DNA from: Spizellomyces punctatus DAOM BR117
Lineage: Eukaryota > Chytridiomycota > Chytridiomycetes > Spizellomycetales > Spizellomycetaceae
NCBI RefSeq assembly: GCF_000182565.1
Contig: NW_015971537.1
Coordinates: 825,859-889,858 of the forward strand
Length of the DNA: 64,000 nucleotides
Reading direction: 5' to 3'
Shown: positions 29,566 through 40,195 of the stretch, in pieces
How the letters are laid out: each line of letters begins with the position of its first letter
Position numbering within the stretch: the stretch's first letter is position 1
The notes under the pieces: model-generated
Seen by the model: only the letters and a program-made list of their open reading frames with translations
The model's database searches: none
Told to the model about the DNA's origin: nothing
Position numbers and translations under genes: made by a program

Positions 29566-30540
29566 TTATATTAATGAAAAGAGATTTTCGCCCAGTTCCG
29601 CATCGAGTCCGACAAGCATCTCATTAAGGAACGTTCGCATAATAGGTGTGTCCATAGCTGCTGCCCTTATCACTATCCCCGTGATGTCACCAACCGCCAA
29701 CGGCAAAGGGGACGCAGACCATATTAAAGACTGTATCGAAGAGCTCACTGCACATCCCCCAGAACCGGAGGCAGTAATCAAGACTTTGTCGAATGCGTTC
29801 ATGGCCGCTGCGACAAGGTTGCTCACACGATGTCCCGCCAAAATCAGATTAGCAAAACAGTGGTAGGGTTCCACACGCTCCTTATAGGTATGTTGGTCCC
29901 CCGTCTTTGGATTACATGCACTGTCCTTTTCATCGTCTAAGAGCCATGCGTCGCGCAATATCAGTTTGGCAGATGATTGAGCCGCATCGCCTTCCACCCA
30001 TATTTCATTAACTGAAGCGTACCGATCAAACTGCCAAGCCTCCCCTCTACTCTTTCGTCCGGAGGTGAACCAATCTAGTAAAACCAACGATGCGCCCTGT
30101 TCTAGACGGAACACTTGCCGTTGGTTGTAGGAAGCGTCTGCAAAACATGTTACGGGCTCAGGGAGAACGGCCAACAGAGCGTTACGGGAGATTCTTGCCG
30201 AAAGTGTCTGAACAACATTTGTCGGTGGGGAAATTTGTGTGACTATTTCGTCAAGGGAGCTTGCCGTCGGCCTCTGACGGAACACTTTTGTTGAAGATTG
30301 TGTCAGCAATGACATGGCACAGTCTTCGTCAACCTTTACGGTTAGAGATATCCTATCACCGCTGACAAGACCGCCACCATATGTTAGGACATAAACAGAC
30401 ACATGATTTGGCGTGTGAGCGCGGGGGGAAACAAGACGTAGAGGGTATGTGTATGTGAGGGTAGATAATGTAACCTTGCAGTTGACTCGGCAGCAGTGAA
30501 CCGTGCCCGATCCTTGAACATCTTGTATTGTCGTGGTCAT
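29566..30540 (-). CDS. ureD: urease accessory protein UreD
   Basis: UreD is the scaffold that binds apo-urease and recruits UreF and UreG for nickel delivery. The protein has the family's start GSGTVHC, then TYPLRLVSP, YGGGLVSGD and LLTQSSTKVFRQ, followed by LLAVLPEPVTCFADASYNQ and the LVLLDWFTSGR segment. The C-terminal part (AMDTPIMRTFLNEML) also fits. The ATG at 30540 (MTTTIQDVQGSG) starts just before the conserved region and gives about 324 residues. An in-frame ATG at 30624 would add 28 residues without homology-like features and overlaps the likely promoter. There are no introns. The product implies a cytosolic urease elsewhere in the genome. Confidence 0.9.
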   Translation of the reverse strand: MTTTIQDVQGSGTVHCCRVNCKVTLSTLTYTYPLRLVSPRAHTPNHVSVYVLTYGGGLVSGDRISLTVKVDEDCAMSLLTQSSTKVFRQRPTASSLDEIVTQISPPTNVVQTLSARISRNALLAVLPEPVTCFADASYNQRQVFRLEQGASLVLLDWFTSGRKSRGEAWQFDRYASVNEIWVEGDAAQSSAKLILRDAWLLDDEKDSACNPKTGDQHTYKERVEPYHCFANLILAGHRVSNLVAAAMNAFDKVLITASGSGGCAVSSSIQSLIWSASPLPLAVGDITGIVIRAAAMDTPIMRTFLNEMLVGLDAELGENLFSLI

Positions 30541-31035
30541 TGGATGGGGAACGGAACACTCAACATCATGATGGGACTGCCATTTTGGCTGTGCCCCTGC
30601 AATTTGACTATATATGGACGACATAAGAGCCCACGGCCCTCGTCAGGCTCGTCCATGACAAGAAGGAGACTCGACGTTGGTCGCAACGGCGAAGAGCGAT
30701 TGCACAAGTCAAGTTCACAGCCAGAACCCGAGGCTATTTGCTGATACAGCTGTGCATACAGCATATCACGCAGCTGTTACCATGTACCCTTGTCCGGAGC
30801 CCTAATGACTTTCTGACATTGCTCTGCTCCACACAAAGTAGCATAGACTTATTTCTTTACCAATATACTGTAGCGTCTGCGCTTACCATCTGCTTTCTCA
30901 TCTTGGAATGGCAGACCTTGCTTAAGAATGATGATGTAAACCTCCAGGTATTGCAGATTACTAGCGTACTTGAGGGGTGGCACAGCTACACATGGTGCCG
31001 GGATTGCCAGTGGATGAGCTCGTCGTCTGCCGCCA
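30541..31035. other. divergent promoter region ureD / FHA-HMG gene
   Basis: About 500 bp between two divergent starts. I see no gene; short ORFs here have no recognisable pattern. Confidence 0.55.
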
Positions 31036-32464
31036 ATGTCCTTGCTGATCGTCAACGTAAAGTGCCTGACAAACAACAAGACCATCCAGCTCACAAGTGG
31101 CAGGAATATTTTGGGAAGAAACAATGAAGCTCTCGGCTTGCAGAACGAACCCAAGTTGGTAGTTTCCATTTCACAAATACAATTGAAATAAACCTCGCCA
31201 TACCGCTGCTGGAACATTGAAGAGCTCAAACCTCATGTGTCATTGGCTTCAGACTCAGCAGAAAACAGCTCGACGTCCACGTAGACGCTCAAACCAAGAA
31301 AGTCACTGTTGAACGAGTGGGTCTGAGTGCGAGTGAGACTGTGAGGAAAATTCATGTAACGGTATATTGATGCAGATCTATCAGTTAGGAACGAACGTCT
31401 CCCAACTTAATGGACGTGTTATCCCAAAAAATCAACCTGTTGAAGTCGCAAATGGAGATTGCGTGACCCTGGTTATCAATGCCTATCCATGCGTATTTTC
31501 CATTGTAGAGGCACCTTTCTCTTCGGATCCGCTGACTTCCCAGGCTGATCCTTTGACCCTCCGAATACCACCTCCTGTCGCCAAGCGGCGACCTTTGGTA
31601 GAGATTCGTGAATCCGATGTAGATGCGGATTCCGACGATGCATTGGATGGGGTAGGAAGACTATGGCCTGAGGACTTTTCAGACGAGTCCGATGACGTAT
31701 TTGGATCCGGAGTAGAAGAATTATCAGAAGAAGAGCCAGAAGAGCAGCCTCAGGTGACGAAACGTCCCAAATTGAAGCCCGTATCTGAAGGAACCTCCAA
31801 AAGCAATAGACAATCGCGTGCCAAAAGAGACCCTGCAGTCACTACCACTACACAAGGAGGAAGTAAAAGAAAGGACGGTCGCAAACGGCAAGGCGGGCGC
31901 CGAGTTACTGCATATGGGCTTTTCTCCAAAGAAGTGCGTGCGCAACTGAAGAAAGACTACCCAGGGCAACCGGTAACAGCCATCACAAAACTGGCCAAGA
32001 GACGATGGTTTGAGCTACCAGACGAGGAACGAGAGGTACGTGGGAGGAGCGATTGATCCTGGACATGACGTACTAAGTCTACTGTATAATTGTAGATCTT
32101 TGAAGCGAGAGCCAGGCAACATAACGCTATTGTGGAGGAAGGCGCGGACATTAAGGAAGAGGATCGGCAGTCCGATGATAACTCGCCTAATGAGGATAGT
32201 GCTCAGATGCGCACGTACAGCGAGAGCAGATCATCTGCCGCTGGGAGCGACGTTCAACAGGAAGAGGCATTGAGCATATTGGCTGAAGAGGAGGAACAAA
32301 ATCAAACCCATATTCCACGGGATATCGGGTTCGATTTGAGTTTGCCTGTTCCTTCACAGCGAAATACGACGTCTGGTACAAGTTCGGGGATTACAACTCC
32401 GGTCACAGCAAGCAGACCTCTGACAAATGCGCTCCTGATGTGCGAATCCGATGAAGACGAATGA
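31036..32464 (+). CDS. FHA domain plus HMG-box nuclear protein
   Basis: Exons 31036-31154, 31253-31316, 31376-32035 and 32096-32464 give 403 residues with consistent phases. The first three exons assemble an FHA domain: LTSGRNILGRNN, then NEPKLSRKQLDVHVD (the SR..L core), then GTNVSQLNGRVIPKNQPVEV and NGDCVTLV. FHA domains bind phosphothreonine. A long acidic segment and basic linkers follow. An HMG box (about 238-295: RRVTAYGLFSKEVRAQLKK, RRWFELPDEER, IFEARARQHNA) spans the last intron. It probably tethers a phospho-signal to chromatin. The first intron's donor (GTTGGT) is weak but gives the only frame that joins the FHA halves. No direct orthologue is recognised. Confidence 0.75.
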
Positions 32465-32768
32465 TAAGCGTATTTGTGTCAGAATCCGTCCGCATTCACC
32501 GTGTAATATATTATGCTCTATTTCCCTCATATACATCTTTTTACATACTCATTTCCTTCTGGGCGTCACATAAACTACGGGTCAACGAGTAAGGCTTGGA
32601 AACATCAAATTTGAATCAGATCTCGATAATCTTACCTTAGCACCTTAACAACATTCATATTGAAAAATGACCGACAACAATATGCGACATGCTATTTTCC
32701 TGTTCTCCCTCCCACGCTGTATATCTCGATATTCCACACCTGACATCCGGAGTACTACTTACATAGCT
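32465..32768. other. convergent 3' flanks, no gene seen
   Basis: AT-rich sequence between the FHA-HMG gene and the convergent hydrolase gene. Confidence 0.6.
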
Positions 32769-35410
32769 TCATTGACTATTATTCGCCTTATTCGCATTGG
32801 CCCGCTTCACCGCCCTGACAATCTCAGTAGAAACTTCATCCACCAATCCCCAATATGGGCCAGCGTTTAGTTCTCTACTGAACATATTCATATGCGCTGC
32901 AATCTCATCTGAGCAATCACTACTGACAGGGCGAAAGAGGTGGCAGTAGGTTTGGGGTGGCGGGACAATAAAGGTGGACTGAGGTTGGGGACCTGGGATG
33001 GGACGAGATGACGCCAATCGGGCGGCTAGATTGATGGCAGTTGTGGATTGTGGGGCTGTCGGTTTTGATGATGCACTTGGTTCTGGTGATTGATTACTAG
33101 AACGAGAGGCTGCCAATTGTGCTGCCAAGGCCGTGGCAACCGATGACTTTGGTGGCTTCGGCTGCTCGTTTGAGCGTTCGACTTCTTCAATTACTTGCTC
33201 TGCTACATCTGATGGTGTAGACGATGTTGCGTCCAAATCCATAGCATCGTCATCCGATATGCTCCCTCCAACAACTTCTTTCAGGCGACTCTTTAGTCGC
33301 TCCTCGCTTGATTTTGCGATTACAGTTTTTTCTTGATCCTTTGAAGTGTTGGCCACCGTTTTCTTAAGAGCATCATCCGTCATTACATCTTTCGTTGGGT
33401 TGAGGCTTACAGGCACAGGTTGGGCGGGAGTAACAGGAAGTGGCAACTAGACAAGGTGCATGTAAGAACATAACCGATGTTAAACGTTTGAAGCAACACG
33501 GTGTCAGTCCACCTACTTCAACAAAAAAACACTTGAATCCGATACGGCCTGTTTCCACCTCGGCCTTGATATCCTCTATCCGCTTGGACAGCGCCTTTGT
33601 ACTTTCTCCCCACAGCGGATACAAAAACTGCAAATGCTGGCGCGCTTCTTCAGCATGCGACAAGGCATAAGCAACGGCCACCCGTCGCACAACCGGTCCG
33701 GCGTATAAAAGGCCTCCCGAATAGTATGCACCTGCGGCAATGGCTGCACCAGCAAGCCCCAGACGGACCCAGGGCGTCCAGTCAGTGTCTTGTGGAAGGG
33801 GTAAAAGCCCGACCGCACTTGCCGAGGCGTTGGTAGAGGATTCCGCCGGTGCAGGCGAAGGAAGAAGGTCATCACCGGCTGCACCAGCAGGCGGCGGAGT
33901 TTCGGATACAGGAGAATTGGGTTCGCTTTTAGCATGCTCTACGGCCACCGTGGCAGCAGCAACCGCGGCGGCGAAGACAACACTTTCATCTTGCAGTTCC
34001 TTTGGGGTTTGTACGTCTGACTGGGATAATTGGACCCTAACTTCTTCTATCGAAGTTCCGGCAACAATCATATGACCTCCAGACGTGTCTGCTTCTTGCG
34101 GAGAGTTAGCTGCATTATCAGTTTCTGCGCTGACGGTGGCGTCTCCTTTGGCTTCCGAGTCATTGGCAGTATTTTTGGACGAGAAGAGCGAAGGGATATA
34201 TGCTACAGACTGCAGAGCAGACGATCCGAGTTGCAATGTCGCACCAGGCAAAGCTGTCACCGCCTGCACACTCATGTGAAGTCCCTGTGTTGCGGCTCCT
34301 GGGAGTGCCGCAACCGCACCTGGCAGGGCCCCAACGAGACCTTGAGTGGCCTCTGGGATCGATCCGACTGCTCGCGCACTGTAGCGTAAGGCCTGAGAAG
34401 CCACCTGCGGAATCGCTCCAACAGCCTGCGTTCCAGCCTGCACTCCTGCCCCTACAGCTTGGGGTATCGCTTGAAGCGCTGATCCTATCGGTATGGGAGG
34501 CGCAGGAATTGACGGCATGGGAGGAACATAATTAGATATGACATTCGCAGCACGAGATCCCGCGGCGGCTGTGTAGACACGGGAGTGAAGCCCAAAAAAG
34601 GGCGTATCAAAAGTTATAATAGAAATAATATTGACCGGAGGACGTTTACGGTTGGAGGTGTCCGGTGGCGGAAGCAGTGGGGTGGAAGCTAAAGCATCAC
34701 TAACGACGCTGTGATCCGCTGACACATCATGCGATGATGATTCTAGCGCTGGTTCGGCCCGCTGATGCGGATCGTCTTCCGTAGCAGATGACAAATCTTC
34801 ATTGTGTCGCATTTCGGTCGGAACGGCTCCGATTACCGAATCGGCAGAAAGACCGCCAGTTTCCGTCCCTTTCACTTCTTTTGTGCCCGCGCTGGAGTTC
34901 GCCGTCTGACTTTGACCGCCTCGCGGCCACCAAGATCCCAAAGCGCCGAACCATGAATTTGATTTTGACGTTTGCTCCCCTTCCTTGTCGTGCTTGACAT
35001 CTTTTGGTACTCCTGCCTCTGCATCTATAAGTCCATATATCTTCCGATATGCGTCTACAACCATCAGGCCACCCATAGAGTGTCCTAATATCACACAACT
35101 TTCATACTCGGGTTCGGCTGCATTCAGAAGAAGCCAATTGCACAGTTGGTTCACAGCGCGCGTGGGGTCACCCTTCGTGTCAAAGCGAGGAAATATCCGT
35201 GCTTCTACATTGCGCAACTTGTGTATTGTCCGGAGAGTTTGGGTAACATCGTAGGGAAATGTCTCAAATGAATGTTCGCTGCCCTGCATTCAAGGCACGT
35301 TAGTCAATGGAGCCTGATAATCTCGCGGGTAGACAAGATATACTAACCAAGAAACCATGTACAAAGAGAATGAGGGTTTTGGGCTCGTGTATTGAGGGCG
35401 CATATGACAT
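32769..35410 (-). CDS. alpha/beta hydrolase (lipase-like, GHSMGG) with long variable C-terminus
   Basis: Exons 35410-35348, 35283-33517 and 33446-32769 give 835 residues. The first intron splits FVHGFL|GSEHSF. Residues 1-85 and about 195-230 form an alpha/beta-hydrolase fold: oxyanion-type HGFLGS, nucleophile motif GHSMGG (about residue 90) and IISIITFDTPFFGLHS, the TPFxGxxS block typical of DUF676/ROG1-like lipases. A Ser-rich insert lies between. Next is a long Ala/Pro/Gly region with repeats of the type AVGAIPQVASQAL and GALPGAVAALPGA, then a hydrophobic segment (WVRLGLAGAAIAAGAYYSGG, probably membrane-associated). The final part is charged and low-complexity. It likely acts on lipids at a membrane; the substrate is unknown. 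Confidence 0.78.
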
Positions 35411-35737
35411 TGTGGTTGCTGCAACTCCACAAAGAGGCAACTCTTCCTTGTGCTTCCCTCCAAGAATCTGAGAGTCCACGACGAGAAGCTATTCCTGTGG
35501 GTGAGGTACAATTCCTTCAGTTCACCACACTGGATTTCAGTCCCACGTAAGCTCAAAAATACGGTGATGACCTGCGCCAGTTCGACTGCTGATCTTTGAG
35601 CCAGGTGTGATGACATGCGTGTTGACGACACATTCGAAGCGATTCAAATGCACATTGGGTCTCTTTCTCGGCAGCTTTTTGAAGGGTTGGTGATCTTTCA
35701 ATTTCAATTGCCATTGCAAGCCGTCCAAACTGCCGAT
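35411..35737. other. divergent promoter region hydrolase / TRM82
   Basis: A 327-bp shared 5' flank. No gene is supported. Confidence 0.55.
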
Positions 35738-37346
35738 ATGCCTCACCGTCTGCCGGTTCACAAGCTTCTACACCTTCCCAACGAAAACGATGCAATCCTT
35801 TTGGTCTATGGTTCATATTTTTCCATAGTTTCGTCAAGGTTGGTGTACGCGAACTATGAGCTGCTATCTCACCAAATGCTAACGCCGGTAACGCTATAAA
35901 CAGTACGGGACAACTTCTCTTTTCTCCAAACGAACCTACGAACGGAAACATTCGCGCCCTAGCATATCACCCTGAAACCCGACACTTGGCAGTAGCAACT
36001 GAGACAAAAGAGTTGGACGTCTGGGATATTGGAACGTATCAAAAAGTTAGCTCGAGGTGAGATTGAAGCAATCCAACCTGCAAACTGGCAACGTATCCCA
36101 ATGGTGGGCCTTTTGTGTTTACGTAGAACGACCATCAAACGGGCGAACTGCCTGGAATTTTCGAGGGACGGTGAACGGGTGTTATGTGGGGACAAGTTTG
36201 GGGACGTTTACAGGTGTGATCGATATGATACTGCGTCTTTTTTCTATCTAATTATATTAACAAGATTTTACTTAAAAGTTTCAAATCATCTGATGCGACA
36301 GATAAAGAATCGCTCATGCTGGGGCATGTGTCAATGCTCACTGCGATGGTAAGGGGAACTGCCTTGCTTCTCCAATGCACGAGACGCATTTTATTCACAG
36401 AATGGCGCCAACATGCAGGCAATAACGCCGGACGGCAAGCATATTATCACGGCGGATCGAGACGAGAAAATACGTGTCTCACGGTACCCACTGTCTTTCG
36501 ACATTGTACAATTCTGTTTGGGACACAAAGAGTGAGTGATTATATGGTCTTGTTATTAGTTATCCATTCTAAAAGTGTTCATTGCAGATTTGTATCCGCG
36601 ATCCATGTTTTGCCTTTCGCTTCTGAAATCCTGGTTTCTGGAGGAGGCGACCCCTTCCTGTGTGTATGGGACTACATGAACGGTAAACTGCTGCAACAGA
36701 TACCAATAGGAGAGGAGGGATCTGTGGTGATAGCTATCAAAAGTTGCAAAAGTACAAGGATGTTGGGTGTCCTTCTTGAAGGGTGAGTTATATGTTCCAG
36801 ACGTAATAAGATCTCAACGAGTTTCTCAAAATCAGATTCTGATAGGCGATCCGAAGTGTTATTGTTTAACGCCCAAAATCCCACCAATATCCTTCTGGCC
36901 CAGAAGCTCGACATTGGAAGACCTGCCCTTGATATTGCGTTTGATTCTGCTGGAAACTTGTGGATTGCGCACGAGCCGACAGAGAACGGCGATTTGCTTT
37001 CTCTCTCAAGGGTGATTGGAGAAACAGTATGTACTACCGCATGGTTTACTGTTTGAAAATGTCTCTATTAACATCGTGACAAGTTTCAGTTAAATATGGG
37101 GGATACGTTGGTTCAAGCCTTCAATGAAAAGGGTACTCCGTCAGGTACTGCCCCTCGTTTGTCGATTCGAAATTGCCCATTGATACTTAACAACCTTCTA
37201 TTCTGGCCATAGTGGAAACCTTACCCGAGTACCACGCAACAAGCAAACTTCGTAAAAGTGGACAAGCTCCACCGCCGCGAATAGATAAGCGGAAGGGGGG
37301 CAATAACGCGGGAAGCGGGGCAGAGCAAAAAAAAATAAAAGTGTAG
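35738..37346 (+). CDS. TRM82: tRNA (guanine-N7-)-methyltransferase non-catalytic subunit TRM82 (WDR4)
   Basis: Nine exons (35738-35838, 35904-36056, 36127-36213, 36279-36348, 36419-36531, 36588-36782, 36846-37026, 37090-37144, 37213-37346) give 362 residues with phases that all agree. It is a WD-repeat beta-propeller with the family's hallmark blocks: [18 protein letters not shown], the [20 protein letters not shown] strand, FCLGHKEFVS and [13 protein letters not shown]. It ends in a lysine-rich tail. TRM82 stabilises the catalytic subunit TRM8 for m7G46 methylation of tRNA variable loops in the nucleus. TRM8 is not in this window. Confidence 0.9.
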
Positions 37347-40195
37347 CTCATTCCGTATTATATAGTATTATTCTAGACGAATGAGAACCTTTTTTGAGAT
37401 TTGAAGATGAGTCAAGTATGCCCAGATGATACTCCACTAAGATGTGGTCCATGACGCTTGGCGAACAATTGACGAAGCCATTCCATCGCTGAGCATGTAT
37501 TTCTCAATCGAGGAATGATGGAGAACCTTGAACGGCTTATAGCTCATCGACCGATAAAATCAATACTGTAAAAGCTTTACATTGCATTCGCGCAACTGGT
37601 ATTCTGTCTCTCCTGAACGTCTCATATTGTAAAAATGATCTAGGTTTGCCATGTTGTACTTCTGTAGAAATCCGGCAGCGATTCAGTTGCTGAAATGTTG
37701 TATAACTGCATGTAGGCTGATGGTGACTATTAAAATGTCTGATGTTGCTATGTACAGAGGGAAGAATCCCGAGCTGTCTGATTACATCTACCGTGCAGAA
37801 CCAGTTGCATGAGCGCGTAGCTAAGCCATCCAACCTACTTTCCCGAAAAGGAAAGTCGTAGCTGGGTGGGGAGGGCAGATCTACAGACTGCAACAGAAGG
37901 TAGCAAGGATCATCATGGGTTGCCGGATTTTACATGAAGGGTGGTCACACTGGTGATGGTATAGAGCAATGATTCTGTAATTACTGAACAGGAAAGCCAT
38001 CCAGTAGTAGAACAGATATTGAATCAATCTCTGATACTCAGTGGTTAAGGTAGCACATGGTGAACACACGTTTTTGACTTTTGCATCCTCGAATCTCGTA
38101 CAAGCTGTGCTTACACCATTAGATGGGGTCATCATTGGTTCTTTATTTCAAAAGTGGATATCAGCAGCCCTTCCCTCCACCTGGCTTGGCTTCTCAATAT
38201 TCTATCACCGTCATCGTAGTTTTCTTCCATCGGACGAAAATTTTCATAATCCAAGTCAAATGCTGTTTGCCGTGGGTACGCACAGCCCGACGACAAGTAT
38301 GGCAGAGACTTCCGTGGTTGACGCTAATTCCACCGCAGTATGTCTGCTGGATAGTTCTGGGACTTGGCGTGTTATGGAAGCACATTACACCCACCATTTT
38401 GGAATTCAGTCGTCCCTGATAGTGATTCGACGGACATGGGAAGGACAACCCTCCATTGTGACTGTTCGATCATTACTGGGCGCCACAAAACGGTGCTCTA
38501 ATATGTCATTGAAGCTGACGCTCGTTCCAAATAGAATATTCCTTGACGATGTCGAAAGAGCAGTGGGAGCCGTTGCGAAATGGGTCGTTTTAGTAATCCT
38601 TGATGGTACACCTCTGTAGAAAGGCTCATATTCTTCTACCTTGTCTGCTAGATCAATTCCATTATTGTAAAGCCCAGGTATTATCCACCCCAGGATGTTA
38701 GATATGGTTACACTGCCAAGATCTGGAGCTGGCAGGGTGTCCACCTTATAGTTTGGGATTAGATCAAGGATCAATAGTACTCCTTCCGAGTATTTCGAAC
38801 AAATGACTCCTTTCTAGATGCAGATCCTCAAAGTGTCTGCCACTGCTATTCAAAACCTCGAGAGAGAAGAGGATTCATATCCGCCGGTTGCTTTCCTGCA
38901 TCCCGGCAGAGGAAAGGATTCGAATGAAGGGACGTCAAAACACTCCTCAAACGGCATCAACTACCCATTAGAACCTCAACTTTATACCCTTTTGGCAAAT
39001 GGTTACGAGAAATTTCATGTCCCATGTATCCAAATGCTCAAAATCTTTGCCGAATTGACTGCCTTCTCCGGTGGGACTGTTGGCCAAGTTTCAATGTACA
39101 TCATGCGAGGTAAGCCATCCCTCCTTTTCACGGTCTAGGAAATGAGGGTATGAAGCTTGCTAGTCGGAAAAAAATAAAACGTTTTAGTTCTTCTCTTTTA
39201 TCTGGCTCGCAGGACATGAACATATAGCAGGCTATGTAGAGATTTGTGTAATACTTTTGTCTTTATCCTAATATTAACCGGATAGTATAGATCTGATATC
39301 CACCATGTAGACAAAAAGTAAAGTTGTAAGCTGGCCAATGTGAATAACAAAGCGTCTTCAACATTTGATGCCGGTTCTTCTTTTGGCATCAAGATTCTTG
39401 ATTGACGAGATTAGGAGATCAGTTAAAGGCAGTGTCTATTAAATCAGAGGTTGAACCATTCCATCTTTATTTTTGTGCACATGACAGCAACAAACCATTA
39501 ATATTCTTTTGAATGCTAGTTTCCTTCTAACATATTCCTATACGGATGAGCCGTAAACCGTCATTCTGTGACCATAAACAGGTACGCGAATTGGCAGGAC
39601 AATCTGGTCAGATACGCTATGGCAATGAATGTAACATCTTTCGGCTTTTGGCATGCTCAAACAAGTTGTTTTGGAAAACCCAGAAAAGAAGTGCGCTTGC
39701 TGGTTTGATTCCTTATTGCGGCGATAATGCTATATTCTGCCTTGTTTTGACCAAACAAGAACAGCTCATGCTGCCTTCAATTATTCCGTTGTAACACTTA
39801 ATTACGAACAGGAGGTTGCTGAGGATATATTTGGAGAACACGCCTTTGTGCTGGCATGAACAGATGGAGTGGTACTTGTGGTGTCCGTCCAGTCGTTTAA
39901 ACATTGAGTAAAGGATTTCGCCTCCCAATTGAAGCCGTAAGAAATGGGGGGCGTGGCCCGGCCAGTAAACAAAGTTTGCAAAAACAGAATGTTCTATTGC
40001 AGGAATATACTCATATAACCCAAACCAGCAATAACCACACAAAAAAGAAAAACTATGGACATCAGATGCTAGGCTTTGCTCACACTATACAAAGAAATAA
40101 TTCCCATAATCGCACTGATGCTCAAAATACGCCGAATAAAACGAATAGGAGCCACATTGCAAAAAAAGGACACACAATAGCTGTTCAAGGCTGGC
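37347..40195. other. 2.8-kb stretch without a recognised gene
   Basis: Two short plus-strand ORFs (38041-38619 and 38818-39138) and an opposing one (38406-38774) are open but have no recognisable domain, and their frames do not join into a plausible gene by splicing. The rest is AT-rich, with 39.1-40.0 kb especially poor in open frames. An unrecognised, fast-evolving or decayed gene at 38.0-39.1 kb is possible. Confidence 0.4.

Noticed and set aside
37537-38774. Protein genes from overlapping ORFs on both strands
   Set aside because: The opposing frames exclude each other, show no domain or codon pattern, and cannot be joined by plausible introns.
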